From positions 62,001 to 126,000 of the forward strand of contig NZ_JAMFLY010000004.1 of assembly GCF_023502235.1 (NCBI RefSeq): a stretch of DNA of 64,000 nt, given 5' to 3'. Position numbers and translations under genes: made by a program. The notes under the pieces are model-generated. The model had not been told where the DNA came from. It worked only from the letters and a program-made list of their open reading frames with translations, and did no database searches. The DNA comes from Flagellimonas myxillae (GTDB lineage: Bacteria > Bacteroidota > Bacteroidia > Flavobacteriales > Flavobacteriaceae). Position 1 is the stretch's first letter. Each line of letters starts with the position of its first letter. Shown here in pieces: positions 52,844-63,374 of this stretch.

Positions 52844-54865
52844 TTATCGGTTAATGTATAGGTAGCCCGTAAGCTGGTTATTTCTTCCTGTTGGATCTTG
52901 ATAATCTATCACATAGAAGTAAGTACCTACCGGAAGTTTGTTGTCCTTGTTCACGGTTACCCTGCCTTCGGAAGTGCCATCAAAGACATTCCCATTGGTG
53001 TTGTATGCCCTGGTTGCGTAGACCTGCACACCCCATCTGTTATAAATTTTAACTGTGTTGTTTGGATAATCTTCTAAGTTGTTTATTGTGAATACATCAT
53101 GTATACCATCGCCATTCGGCGTAATCACGTTAATTACATCAATAGGATCCACTTGGGTTGGACCTAGGTCTGGATCCAGATAGTTGGGTATGCCATCTTC
53201 ATCGGAATCGTCATTGGCATAATTTCCATCCCCGTTCAGGTCTTCATCGATAGTAGCGATTCCGTCATCGTCATCATCAGAGTCCCTGTAATCCAATACC
53301 CCATCTGAATCTGTATCCATAAGATCAAGGGATGGATTATCGATTTCATCATTGACATCAACATCAATGGCTGTTCCTCCTTCAAATGCATCGTCAAGAC
53401 CATCATCATCCTTATCCGACCCGATAAAGGTAGTATCTGCTGCGCCATCTTGGTCCCTATCATTCCCTTCAATGCTATCCGGTACATTATCATCATCACT
53501 ATCATCGTCGACATAATCTGGAATTCCGTCTCCCTCTGTGTCCACAGGGATCAAGCCGACATTACCGCCAGTTTCGTAAGCATCGTCCAAACCATTATCA
53601 TTGGCATCGGTTAGACTTGGAGCTATGTAACCAAATGTTTCTTGGGCCTCTACATTGTCTGGGATTCCGTCATTATCACTGTCTATATCGAGGTAATCAG
53701 GAATACCATCCCCATCCGTGTCGGTTGGATCGGTGTCCGGATCATTGTCCCCATCGGTATTTAGATCTTCAAAAACATCCACAATTCCATCATCGTCCGC
53801 ATCCAGGTCAATAACCGGAACATTAACCATAATGGTTATGGTTGCCGTACTACAGTTGGCAGCACCATCACAAATGGTATAATCCAAGGAATCTGTACCT
53901 AAATAACCAGGATTTGGGGTATAGGTAATAAAATCATCGGATGGATCAGCAGGGGTTCCGCTGTCATTTAATACAATGACCCCATTGGTTGGGCTTGTGG
54001 TTGTTATAGTTCCTACAGAAGGTAAATCGTTGTCATTCGCCAACATCATAATGTCCACTGCTACATCTTGATCAGTAGCCACAGAATCATCCAACGCGTC
54101 CACAATGGGCAGTACATCAATCGTGACAGTTGCAGTGCTGCATGCGCCGAAAAGATTACACAAGGTATAATCAAAGGTATCGGTCCCGTTAAAGTCGGCA
54201 TCTGGAACATAAGTAACAATGTCGTCTGTTGGATCATTGGCTGTTCCGTTATCATTGATGGATACACTACCATTGGCTGGGTCACTTGCGGTCAGTATAC
54301 CATCGGTAGGCAAATCGGTATCGTTGGCAAAAATATCGATCACAACCGAACTATCTTCATCTACTGAAGCGAGGTCATCCACAAGGTTTCCAGCTTGACT
54401 CATACAAACCACGGTAAATCGTGGAAGCTCACTTGAATTTCCGGCTTTGGTAATGGTTGCGGTATATCTTTCCACCGTTTGGGTACTAGTAACCGTGGGT
54501 TGGGTTTGGTCTCCTGCCAAGGGAGGATTCCAGCTAACCGTGGAGCCCACAGGAATACTCGCTGAAATGTTTAGCGTCACCTGATTATCAGGGGCGGCAC
54601 AATCTGTTAAAATAAAGTATCCTGTCGCATTCGAACCACAAAGCGTTCCATCATAGGTCGCAAAGTATACCCCAGGTTGGGTAGCCTCATAAAAGAAATC
54701 GGTGCCCAAAACCGTCCCCAAATCGGATGCCTCGTACCATTGAAAATTGGTCTCATCACCACTATTTGGTGCTTGCAACAGAAATTGGGCTCGTGACAGC
54801 TGAGTTCCCAGCAACACGACCAGTAAGGTTAGTAATAAAGACTTATGTGGGGCCAATGATCTCAA
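52844..54865 (-). CDS. Secreted T9SS type B sorting-domain protein with cadherin-like and TSP3 repeats
   Basis: A 673-residue secreted protein with a signal peptide ending LSRAQ. In order: an N-terminal region with Cys pairs ([22 protein letters not shown]); two cadherin/Ig-like repeats of about 90 residues ([20 protein letters not shown] and [19 protein letters not shown], each ending FDYTLC or LDYTIC); a calcium-binding TSP3-like stretch ([19 protein letters not shown] and repeats, about 350-570); and a gliding-motility-associated C-terminal domain ([41 protein letters not shown]). That last domain directs T9SS export and surface attachment. It lies 22 bases after the giant repeat gene and before porP/sprF. 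Confidence 0.92.
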   Translation of the reverse strand: MRSLAPHKSLLLTLLVVLLGTQLSRAQFLLQAPNSGDETNFQWYEASDLGTVLGTDFFYEATQPGVYFATYDGTLCGSNATGYFILTDCAAPDNQVTLNISASIPVGSTVSWNPPLAGDQTQPTVTSTQTVERYTATITKAGNSSELPRFTVVCMSQAGNLVDDLASVDEDSSVVIDIFANDTDLPTDGILTASDPANGSVSINDNGTANDPTDDIVTYVPDADFNGTDTFDYTLCNLFGACSTATVTIDVLPIVDALDDSVATDQDVAVDIMMLANDNDLPSVGTITTTSPTNGVIVLNDSGTPADPSDDFITYTPNPGYLGTDSLDYTICDGAANCSTATITIMVNVPVIDLDADDDGIVDVFEDLNTDGDNDPDTDPTDTDGDGIPDYLDIDSDNDGIPDNVEAQETFGYIAPSLTDANDNGLDDAYETGGNVGLIPVDTEGDGIPDYVDDDSDDDNVPDSIEGNDRDQDGAADTTFIGSDKDDDGLDDAFEGGTAIDVDVNDEIDNPSLDLMDTDSDGVLDYRDSDDDDDGIATIDEDLNGDGNYANDDSDEDGIPNYLDPDLGPTQVDPIDVINVITPNGDGIHDVFTINNLEDYPNNTVKIYNRWGVQVYATRAYNTNGNVFDGTSEGRVTVNKDNKLPVGTYFYVIDYQDPTGRNNQLTGYLYINR

Positions 54866-54887
54866 AATCTCTTTTAGTCTTTATGAA

Positions 54888-57800
54888 TTATTTTACAACA
54901 AATACAACATTGATCAATGAATTATATCCGGTTGGGACGGCATCTACCGTGAATGACATTACACCTGCGTCACTAACCGATACTCCAGAAAAAACGCTGG
55001 TATCGTAATACGTTATGTAATAGTGCAATTCACCCGCGGCATAGGTTGGTATGGCATTTGGTGCCGAAGGGCTTTTTACCGCTGGGCTGCCATACTGGGC
55101 AACATACTGTGCGTGTAAATCTATCGGAGTTCCTGGCCCAACTGAAGAAGCTGGAACTGCTATGGAAGGTGGATAGAATATACGAGCTGCCTTGGATGTG
55201 ATCGGAGCAATGGCTTGTATTGCAGCTTCTACGGTGGTTTCGTTGGTTGGGGAAACCTCCCCAGCTTCGTCCATATCCACCGGAGTAACTAGATTTACCT
55301 CACCTGCATCCTGATCATCCGTGTTGATGCTGCTGATGTCAACCGTGTTTCCATCGGCGATGGTCAAGTCCGTTCCTGACAAGCTCAAGGTTTGGTCGTC
55401 GGTGTCAGTATCAATACTACTAATATCGATGGTGTTTCCATCCGCTATGGTCAAATTTGTACCGGATAAACTAAGCGTTTGATCATCAGTATCCGTATCA
55501 ATGCTACTGATATCGATGGTATTTCCTCCGCTAATGGAGAGATTGGTTCCACTCAATCCCAAGGTCTGACCGTCTGTGTTCACTCCTGAAATATCAATGG
55601 TGTTACCATCGGCAATGGTCAAATCTGTTCCTGAAAGGCTCAAAGTTTGGTCATCGGTATCGGTGTCAATGCTACTAATATCTATGGTGTTTCCATCCGC
55701 TATGGTCAAGTCTGTACCTGACAAGCTCAAAGTCTGATCATCCGTATCTGTGTCAATACTACTGATGTCAACAGTGTTTCCTCCAGTAATGGACAAATCC
55801 GTTCCACTCAAGGACAAAGTCTGTGCATCAGTGTTTACTCCTGAAATATCAATGGTGTTACCATCGGCAATGGTCAGGTCTGTCCCAGATAGACTCAAAG
55901 TTTGGTCATCGGTATCGGTGTCAATACTACTGATGTCAACGGTGTTACCATCGGCGATGGTCAAGTCTGTTCCGGATAGGCTCAATGTTTGGTCGTCAGT
56001 ATCAATGCTACCGATATCTACTGTGTTACCGTCAGCAATGGTCAAATCAGTTCCAGATAAGCTCAAAGTTTGGTCATCGGTGTCCACATATCCGCTTAAA
56101 TCTACGGAGTTACCATCAGCAATGGAAAGGGTGTTTCCACTCAAGCTTAAGGTCTGGTCATCGGTGTCTGTGTCGATGCTGCTGATATCTATTGTGTTTC
56201 CATCTGCGATGGTCAAATCGGTTCCAGACAGACTCAAGGTCTGGTCATCGGTATCAACAGAACTAATGTCCACTGTGTTTCCATCGGCGATGGTCAAATC
56301 GGTTCCGGACAGGCTCAACGTTTGGTCATCGGTGTCCACATATCCGCTCAAATCAACGGAGTTACCATCAGCGATGGAAAGTGTGTTTCCGCTCAAACTC
56401 AGGGTCTGGTCATCAGTATCTGTGTCGATGCTGCTAATGTCGACAGTGTTTCCGTCGGCAATAGTCAAGTCTGTTCCTGATAGGCTCAAGGTCTGGTCAT
56501 CGGTATCAACAGAACTAATGTCAACAGTGTTTCCATCTGCAATGGTCAAATCTGTACCAGATAAGCTCAAAGTTTGGTCATCGGTGTCCACATACCCGCT
56601 CAAATCAACGGAGTTACCATCTGCGATGGAAAGGGTGTTTCCGCTCAAACTTAAGGTCTGGTCATCCGTATCTGTGTCAATGCTACTGATATCTATTGTA
56701 TTACCATCTGCGATGGTCAAATCTGTTCCTGACAGGCTCAAAGTCTGATCATCCGTATCTGTGTCAATACTACTGATGTCAACAGTGTTTCCGTCGGCAA
56801 TAGTCAAGTCTGTTCCGGACAGGCTCAAGGTCTGATCGTCCGTATCCACATATCCGCTTAAATCTACGGAGTTACCATCTGCGATGGAAAGGGTGTTTCC
56901 GCTCAAACTTAAGGTCTGGTCATCGGTATCGGTGTCAATACTACTGATGTCAACAGTGTTTCCGTCAGCAATGGTCAAATCGGTTCCTGACAAACTCAAG
57001 GTCTGATCATCAGTGTCCGTATCAATTGAACTGATATCAACCGTGTTTCCATCCGCAATGGTCAAATCGGTCCCGGACAGGCTCAAAGTCTGGTCGTCCG
57101 TATCTGTATCGATGCTGCTAATGTCAACAGTGTTTCCGTCAGCAATGGTCAAGTCCGTTCCGGATAGGCTCAACGTTTGGTCATCGGTGTCCACATATCC
57201 GCTCAAATCAACAGAGTTACCATCGGCAATGGAAAGGGTATTTCCGCTCAAACTTAAAGTCTGGTCGTCTGTATCTGTATCAATGCTGCTGATATCGATG
57301 GTGTTTCCGTCAGCGATAGTAAGGTCTGTTCCTGATAGGCTCAAGGTCTGGTCATCGGTATCAACAGAACTAATGTCCACTGTATTTCCATCAGCAATGG
57401 TCAAATCGGTTCCGGACAGGCTCAAGGTTTGGTCATCGGTGTCCACGTATCCACTCAAATCAACTGAGTTACCGTCAGCGATGGAAAGTGTGTTTCCGCT
57501 CAAACTTAAGGTCTGATCATCTGTATCCGTATCGATGCTGCTGATGTCAACAGTGTTTCCATCCGCGATGGTCAAGTCGGTTCCTGACAAACTCAAGGTC
57601 TGGTCGTCCGTATCCACATATCCACTTAAATCAACGGAGTTCCCATCTGCTATGGAAAGGGTATTTCCACTCAAGCTTAAGGTCTGGTCATCGGTATCTG
57701 TGTCGATGCTACTGATGTCAACAGTGTTACCTCCGCTAATGGAAAGGTCTGTTCCGCTCAAAGACAGGGTCTGTGCATCAGTGTTTACACCAGAAATATC

Positions 57801-60800
57801 AATGGTATTTCCATCCGCGATGGTCAAATCGGTTCCTGACAGACTCAAGGTCTGGTCATCGGTATCAACAGAACTAATGTCCACTGTATTTCCATCAGCA
57901 ATGGTCAAGTCAGTTCCTGACAAGCTCAAAATCTGGTCGTCCGTATCTACATATCCGCTCAAATCAACGGAGTTACCATCTGCTATGGAAAGGGTATTTC
58001 CAGTCAAGCTCAAGGTCTGGTCATCGGTATCGGTGTCAATGCTGCTAATGTCAATGGTATTTCCGTCAGCTATGGTCAAGTCGGTTCCTGACAGGCTCAA
58101 TGTCTGGTCATCGGTATCTGTGTCGATGCTACTGATGTCAACAGTGTTACCTCCGCTAATGGAAAGGTCTGTTCCGCTCAATGACAGGGTCTGTGCATCA
58201 GTGTTTACTCCAGAAATATCAATGGTATTTCCATCCGCGATGGTCAAATCTGTGCCAGAAAGACTCAATGTTTGGTCGTCCGTATCCACATATCCACTTA
58301 AATCAACGGAGTTACCGTCAGCGATAGAAAGCGTGTTTCCGCTCAAACTTAATGTCTGATCATCCGTGTCTGTATCTATACTGCTAATGTCAATGGTATT
58401 TCCGTCAGCGATGGTCAAATCGGTTCCAGAAAGGCTCAAAGTTTGGTCATCGGTGTCCACATATCCGCTTAAATCAACAGAGTTCCCATCTGCTATGGAA
58501 AGGGTGTTTCCACTCAAACTCAAAGTCTGGTCATCGGTATCCGTATCGATGCTACTTATATCGATAGTGTTTCCGTCAGCGATGGTCAAATCGGTTCCAG
58601 AAAGGCTCAAAGTCTGGTCATCGGTATCTGTGTCGATGCTACTGATGTCAACTGTGTTACCTCCACTAATGGAAAGGTCTGTCCCACTTAAGGTCAATGT
58701 CTGTGTATCTGTCCCTGTGAATGTTGTCGGTGTTCCATTTTCACTTGTATAGGTATAGGTTCCATCCAAGTTGTCTGTTAGCGTTGTTATGGTTTCAGAA
58801 ATACTGACCGATGCCACATTCAGGTAAAGTCCGCCATCTGTCCCAAAAGAAATATCGTTGTTGGCATTGCCACTTATTAGATCTACGGTTGATGGAGCTA
58901 CACCATCATCTTGCAACGAAATGTTCAATTCACCTGCCACCATGGATAGGCCATCTATTGCCTGGTCATCAGTGTCTGTGTCAACACTACTGATGTCAAC
59001 GGTGTTACCATCAGCAATGGTCAAATCTGTTCCTGAAAGACTTAAGGTCTGGTCATCGGTATCAACAGAACTAATGTCCACTGTGTTACCGTCTGCAATT
59101 GTCAAATCAGTTCCAGAAAGGCTCAATGTTTGGTCGTCAGTATCAATGCTACCGATATCTACTGTGTTACCGTCAGCAATGGTCAAGTCAGTTCCGGACA
59201 AGCTCAATGTCTGGTCGTCCGTGTCAACATATCCGCTCAAATCGACCGAGTTACCATCTGCGATGGAAAGGGTGTTTCCACTCAAACTTAAGGTTTGGTC
59301 ATCCGTATCCGTATCGATAATGCTAATGTCTATTGTGTTTCCGTCAGCAATGGTCAAGTCAGTACCTGACAAACTCAATGTCTGATCATCTGTGTCCGTA
59401 TCAATTGAGCTGATATCAACGGTGTTTCCTCCACTAATGGATAGGTCTGTACCGCTCAATGACAATGTCTGTGCATCGGTATTTACACCGGAAATGTCTA
59501 TGGTATTACCATCGGCTATGGTCAAGTCGGTCCCGGACAAGCTCAAAGTCTGGTCATCCGTATCGGTATCGATACTGCTGATGTCTATTGTGTTTCCGTC
59601 GGCGATGGTCAAATCTGTTCCAGAAAGACTCAATGTTTGGTCGTCAGTATCAATGCTCCCTATATCCACTGTGTTACCGTCAGCAATGGTCAAATCAGTT
59701 CCAGAAAGGCTCAATGTCTGGTCGTCCGTATCTACGTATCCGCTTAAATCAACAGAGTTGCCATCTGCAATGGAAAGCGTGTTTCCGCTCAAGCTCAATG
59801 TCTGGTCATCTGTATCCGTGTCAATGCTGCTGATATCGATGGTGTTGCCATCTGCGATGGTTAAATCTGTTCCTGAAAGACTCAATGTTTGGTCGTCAGT
59901 ATCAATACTACCGATATCCACTGTATTGCCGTCAGCGATGGTCAAATCTGTGCCTGAAAGACTCAAAGTTTGGTCATCGGTATCCACATATCCGCTTAAA
60001 TCAACGGAGTTACCATCTGCAATGGAAAGCGTGTTTCCACTCAAGCTCAAGGTCTGATCATCAGTATCCGTATCTATACTGCTGATATCAACAGTATTAC
60101 CTCCACTGATTGATAAATCTGTCCCACTTAAGGATAAAGTCTGTGCATCGGTATTTACACCGGAAATATCTACCGTGTTTCCGTCAGCGATAGTAAGGTC
60201 TGTTCCTGATAAGCTTAAAGTCTGATCATCCGTGTCCGTATCAATTGAACTGATATCAACGGTGTTTCCATCGGCGATAGTCAAATCGGTTCCCGACAAG
60301 CTAAGCGTTTGGTCGTCCGTATCCACATATCCGCTTAAATCAACGGAGTTACCATCTGCAATGGAAAGCGTATTTCCGCTCAAGCTCAAGGTTTGGTCAT
60401 CGGTATCGGTGTCAATGCCACTGATATCGATGGTGTTTCCGTCAGCGATAGTAAGGTCTGTTCCTGATAGACTTAATGTTTGGTCATCGGTGTCCGTGTC
60501 AATTGAGCTGATATCCACCGTGTTTCCTCCACTAATGGACAAATCTGTCCCACTTAAGGACAAGGTTTGTGTATCCGTTCCAGTGAATGTAGTTGGTGTG
60601 CCATTTTCACTCGTGTACGTATAAGTGCCATCGAGATTGTCTGTTAATGTCGTGATGGTTTCTGAAATACTTACAGAAGCCACATTCAGGTAAAGTCCTC
60701 CATCCGTCCCAGCAGAAATATCATTGTTGGCGTTGCTACTGATAATGTCAACTGTAGAAGGGGCAACACCATCATCCTGCAAGGAAATGTTCAACTCACC

Positions 60801-63266
60801 TGCAACCATGGAAAGATCGTCAATTGCCTGGTCGTCTGTATCGGTGTCAATACCGCTTATATCAACTGTGTTTCCGTCAGCAATGGTCAAATCCGTTCCG
60901 GACAAGCTCAAGGTTTGGTCATCTGTGTCTGTATCAATGCTACTGATATCGATGGTGTTTCCGTCAGCGATAGTAAGGTCCGTGCCTGATAGACTTAAAG
61001 TCTGATCATCTGTGTCCGTATCAATTGAACTGATATCAACGGTGTTTCCTCCACTAATTGACAAATCTGTCCCGCTTAAGGACAAAGTTTGTGCATCGGT
61101 ATTTACACCGGAAATGTCTATGGTATTACCATCGGCTATGGTCAAGTCTGTACCTGACAAACTCAACGTTTGATCATCAGTATCTGTATCAATGCTGCTA
61201 ATGTCAACGGTGTTTCCATCGGCGATGGTCAAATCTGTACCAGAAAGACTCAATGTTTGGTCGTCCGTGTCCACATATCCACTCAAATCGACCGAGTTCC
61301 CATCTGCAATGGAAAGCGTGTTTCCGCTCAAGCTCAAGGTCTGGTCATCTGTATCCGTATCGATACTGCTTATATCGATAGTGTTTCCGTCAGCGATGGT
61401 CAAATCAGTACCTGACAAACTCAATGTCTGATCATCTGTGTCCGTATCAATTGAACTGATATCAACGGTATTACCTCCACTGATTGATAAATCTGTTCCA
61501 CTTAAAGACAACGTCTGTGCATCGGTGTTTACCCCAGAAATATCTACCGTATTTCCGTCAGCTATAGAAAGATCCGTACCTGATAAGCTCAACGTTTGGT
61601 CATCAGTATCAACAGAACTAATGTCCACAGTGTTTCCATCTGCAATCGTCAAGTCCGTGCCGGATAGGCTCAATGTTTGGTCGTCCGTGTCCACATATCC
61701 GCTCAAATCGACCGAGTTCCCATCTGCAATGGAAAGCGTGTTTCCGCTCAAGCTCAAGGTCTGGTCGTCTGTATCTGTATCAATGCTGCTGATATCGATG
61801 GTGTTTCCGTCAACGATAGTAAGGTCTGTTCCTGATAGGCTTAAAGTCTGGTCATCCGTGTCCGTATCAATTGAACTGATATCAACTGTGTTTCCTCCAC
61901 TAATGGATAGATCTGTCCCGCTTAAGGACAAAGTCTGTGCATCGGTGTTAACCCCAGAAATATCTACCGTATTCCCGTCAGCGATAGTTAGGTCTGTTCC
62001 TGTTAGACTTAAAGTCTGGTCATCTGTGTCCGTATCAATTGAGCTGATGTCTACGGTGTTTCCATCTGCGATGGTCAAGTCGGTTCCTGACAAGCTCAAC
62101 GTTTGGTCGTCCGTATCTACATATCCACTCAAATCGACCGAGTTCCCATCTGCAATGGAAAGCGTATTTCCACTCAAGCTTAAGGTCTGGTCGTCTGTAT
62201 CTGTATCAATGGTGCTGATATCGATGGTGTTGCCATCAGAAATGGTCAAATCTGTACCTGACAAGCTCAACATTTGGTCATCAGTATCTGTATCAATGCT
62301 GCTGATGTCAATGGTATTTCCATCTGCAATGGTCAGGTCAGTGCCGGACAGACTCAGAGTCTGGTCGTCTGTGTCCACATATCCACTCAAATCGACCGAG
62401 TTCCCATCTGCAATGGAAAGCGTATTTCCGCTCAAACTTAATGTCTGGTCATCTGTATCGGTATCAATGCTGCTGATATCAATGGTATTTCCATCTGCAA
62501 TGGTCAGGTCAGTGCCGGACAGGCTCAAAGTCTGGTCGTCCGTATCCGTGTCAATTGAGCTGATATCAACAGTGTTTCCTCCACTAATGGATAGGTCAGT
62601 TCCACTCAATGATAATGTCTGCGCATCAGTGTTTACTCCGGAAATATCTACCGTGTTTCCGTCAGCGATAGAAAGGTCGGTACCTGACAAGCTCAACGTT
62701 TGGTCATCGGTATCAACAGAACCTATATCAATCGTATTCCCATCTGAGATGGTTAAATCCGTTCCCGAAAGGCTCAAAGTTTGATCATCCGTGTCCGTAT
62801 CAATCAATGCAGCAATATCTGCTAGAGCAACAGCAAATGTATTCGCATCGGAATCTGTAATAACAAGATTTGTATTTGTACCATCAATCCCAAAAGAGGC
62901 AATTGTGGTATTTGTATCGGTAAGTGAATCGCTTAAACTACTTAAATCGACATTTACACTTCCCCCATTTTCCAAAGTCAATGTCAACTCATTTGTAGCT
63001 CCATCTAAAGTAAACCCAGTAAGCTGCTGATCATCCGTAGATGTCAATTCCCAGGAATCCCCATCCCAAAAATAAATAGTTCCAGTTCCTGTGTTGACAT
63101 AAATATCGCCAGTATCCACACCTGATGGAGTGGTAGCTCCTGCTGCGGACACATCTGTTCCACTCAGGACTTCACAGTTGCATTGATCTTGAAGGGTTAC
63201 TGTTGTTTGCGAAAAGGCAAATCCTGTGCAAAGCAGCAGGAAAATGACTAAGATGCTCTTTTTCAT
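54888..63266 (-). CDS. Giant secreted repeat protein (2792 aa), putative surface adhesin
   Basis: From the ATG at 63266 (MKKSILVIFLLLCTGFAFSQ, a clean signal peptide) the protein has 2792 residues; an ATG 21 bases upstream is also in frame. Residue numbers here and elsewhere count from that upstream ATG. A unique N-terminal region (28-162, with TGTIYFWDGDSWELTSTDDQ) is followed by about 82 units of 26-30 residues (163-2654) built on QTLSLSGTDLTIADGNTIDI. Two copies of a ~90-residue non-repeat module are embedded. The C-terminal 145-residue domain contains ARIFYPPSIAVP and LHYYITYYDTSVFSG and ends NSLINVVFVVK. Mature residues up to 2698 contain no Lys, Arg or His. No recognised T9SS sorting domain is present. 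It heads the operon with a type B-sorted protein and PorP/SprF; a role as cell-surface or gliding adhesin is inferred. Confidence 0.9.
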   Translation of the reverse strand: MKKSILVIFLLLCTGFAFSQTTVTLQDQCNCEVLSGTDVSAAGATTPSGVDTGDIYVNTGTGTIYFWDGDSWELTSTDDQQLTGFTLDGATNELTLTLENGGSVNVDLSSLSDSLTDTNTTIASFGIDGTNTNLVITDSDANTFAVALADIAALIDTDTDDQTLSLSGTDLTISDGNTIDIGSVDTDDQTLSLSGTDLSIADGNTVDISGVNTDAQTLSLSGTDLSISGGNTVDISSIDTDTDDQTLSLSGTDLTIADGNTIDISSIDTDTDDQTLSLSGNTLSIADGNSVDLSGYVDTDDQTLSLSGTDLTIADGNTIDISSIDTDTDDQMLSLSGTDLTISDGNTIDISTIDTDTDDQTLSLSGNTLSIADGNSVDLSGYVDTDDQTLSLSGTDLTIADGNTVDISSIDTDTDDQTLSLTGTDLTIADGNTVDISGVNTDAQTLSLSGTDLSISGGNTVDISSIDTDTDDQTLSLSGTDLTIVDGNTIDISSIDTDTDDQTLSLSGNTLSIADGNSVDLSGYVDTDDQTLSLSGTDLTIADGNTVDISSVDTDDQTLSLSGTDLSIADGNTVDISGVNTDAQTLSLSGTDLSISGGNTVDISSIDTDTDDQTLSLSGTDLTIADGNTIDISSIDTDTDDQTLSLSGNTLSIADGNSVDLSGYVDTDDQTLSLSGTDLTIADGNTVDISSIDTDTDDQTLSLSGTDLTIADGNTIDISGVNTDAQTLSLSGTDLSISGGNTVDISSIDTDTDDQTLSLSGTDLTIADGNTIDISSIDTDTDDQTLSLSGTDLTIADGNTVDISGIDTDTDDQAIDDLSMVAGELNISLQDDGVAPSTVDIISSNANNDISAGTDGGLYLNVASVSISETITTLTDNLDGTYTYTSENGTPTTFTGTDTQTLSLSGTDLSISGGNTVDISSIDTDTDDQTLSLSGTDLTIADGNTIDISGIDTDTDDQTLSLSGNTLSIADGNSVDLSGYVDTDDQTLSLSGTDLTIADGNTVDISSIDTDTDDQTLSLSGTDLTIADGNTVDISGVNTDAQTLSLSGTDLSISGGNTVDISSIDTDTDDQTLSLSGNTLSIADGNSVDLSGYVDTDDQTLSLSGTDLTIADGNTVDIGSIDTDDQTLSLSGTDLTIADGNTIDISSIDTDTDDQTLSLSGNTLSIADGNSVDLSGYVDTDDQTLSLSGTDLTIADGNTVDIGSIDTDDQTLSLSGTDLTIADGNTIDISSIDTDTDDQTLSLSGTDLTIADGNTIDISGVNTDAQTLSLSGTDLSISGGNTVDISSIDTDTDDQTLSLSGTDLTIADGNTIDISIIDTDTDDQTLSLSGNTLSIADGNSVDLSGYVDTDDQTLSLSGTDLTIADGNTVDIGSIDTDDQTLSLSGTDLTIADGNTVDISSVDTDDQTLSLSGTDLTIADGNTVDISSVDTDTDDQAIDGLSMVAGELNISLQDDGVAPSTVDLISGNANNDISFGTDGGLYLNVASVSISETITTLTDNLDGTYTYTSENGTPTTFTGTDTQTLTLSGTDLSISGGNTVDISSIDTDTDDQTLSLSGTDLTIADGNTIDISSIDTDTDDQTLSLSGNTLSIADGNSVDLSGYVDTDDQTLSLSGTDLTIADGNTIDISSIDTDTDDQTLSLSGNTLSIADGNSVDLSGYVDTDDQTLSLSGTDLTIADGNTIDISGVNTDAQTLSLSGTDLSISGGNTVDISSIDTDTDDQTLSLSGTDLTIADGNTIDISSIDTDTDDQTLSLTGNTLSIADGNSVDLSGYVDTDDQILSLSGTDLTIADGNTVDISSVDTDDQTLSLSGTDLTIADGNTIDISGVNTDAQTLSLSGTDLSISGGNTVDISSIDTDTDDQTLSLSGNTLSIADGNSVDLSGYVDTDDQTLSLSGTDLTIADGNTVDISSIDTDTDDQTLSLSGNTLSIADGNSVDLSGYVDTDDQTLSLSGTDLTIADGNTVDISSVDTDDQTLSLSGTDLTIADGNTIDISSIDTDTDDQTLSLSGNTLSIADGNSVDLSGYVDTDDQTLSLSGTDLTIADGNTVDISSIDTDTDDQTLSLSGTDLTIADGNTVDISSIDTDTDDQTLSLSGTDLTIADGNTVDISSIDTDTDDQTLSLSGNTLSIADGNSVDLSGYVDTDDQTLSLSGTDLTIADGNTVDISSIDTDTDDQTLSLSGTDLTIADGNTIDISSIDTDTDDQTLSLSGNTLSIADGNSVDLSGYVDTDDQTLSLSGTDLTIADGNTVDISSVDTDDQTLSLSGTDLTIADGNTVDISSIDTDTDDQTLSLSGNTLSIADGNSVDLSGYVDTDDQTLSLSGTDLTIADGNTVDISSVDTDDQTLSLSGTDLTIADGNTIDISSIDTDTDDQTLSLSGNTLSIADGNSVDLSGYVDTDDQTLSLSGTDLTIADGNTVDIGSIDTDDQTLSLSGTDLTIADGNTVDISSIDTDTDDQTLSLSGTDLTIADGNTIDISGVNTDAQTLSLSGTDLSITGGNTVDISSIDTDTDDQTLSLSGTDLTIADGNTIDISSIDTDTDDQTLSLSGTDLTIADGNTIDISGVNTDGQTLGLSGTNLSISGGNTIDISSIDTDTDDQTLSLSGTNLTIADGNTIDISSIDTDTDDQTLSLSGTDLTIADGNTVDISSINTDDQDAGEVNLVTPVDMDEAGEVSPTNETTVEAAIQAIAPITSKAARIFYPPSIAVPASSVGPGTPIDLHAQYVAQYGSPAVKSPSAPNAIPTYAAGELHYYITYYDTSVFSGVSVSDAGVMSFTVDAVPTGYNSLINVVFVVK
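55326..62801 (-). repeat. Coding tandem-repeat array of about 82 units
   Basis: Units come in three main types: one with GTDLTIADGNT(I/V)DIS, one with GNTLSIADGNSVDLSGYV, and one with NTDAQ...GTDLSISGGNTVDISS. Two longer modules (about 58706-58983 and 60571-60848), beginning AIDDLSMVAGELN or AIDGLSMVAGELN and ending NGTPTTFTG, interrupt the array. DNA copies differ mostly at third codon positions. Confidence 0.93.
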
Positions 63267-63374
63267 GGGGTTATGCTTAGTAGACATCGCGTCTGGGTTG
63301 AGTTTTTGTAATCTTTAGAGCTTATTTAAGCTTTTAAATCAATTGTTCTTTTAGTTGAGTATTTCTACACTTTA

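Noticed and set aside
55750..62784. Long open frames on the plus strand across the repeat array (up to 448 codons, rich in MVKSVPDRLKVWSSVS)
   Set aside because: They are the antisense shadow of the giant repeat gene. The minus-strand frame has a signal peptide, consistent domains and a synonymous-change pattern.
55326..62801. CRISPR-like regular repeats
   Set aside because: Units are contiguous, in frame and coding, with no unique spacers and no cas genes nearby.
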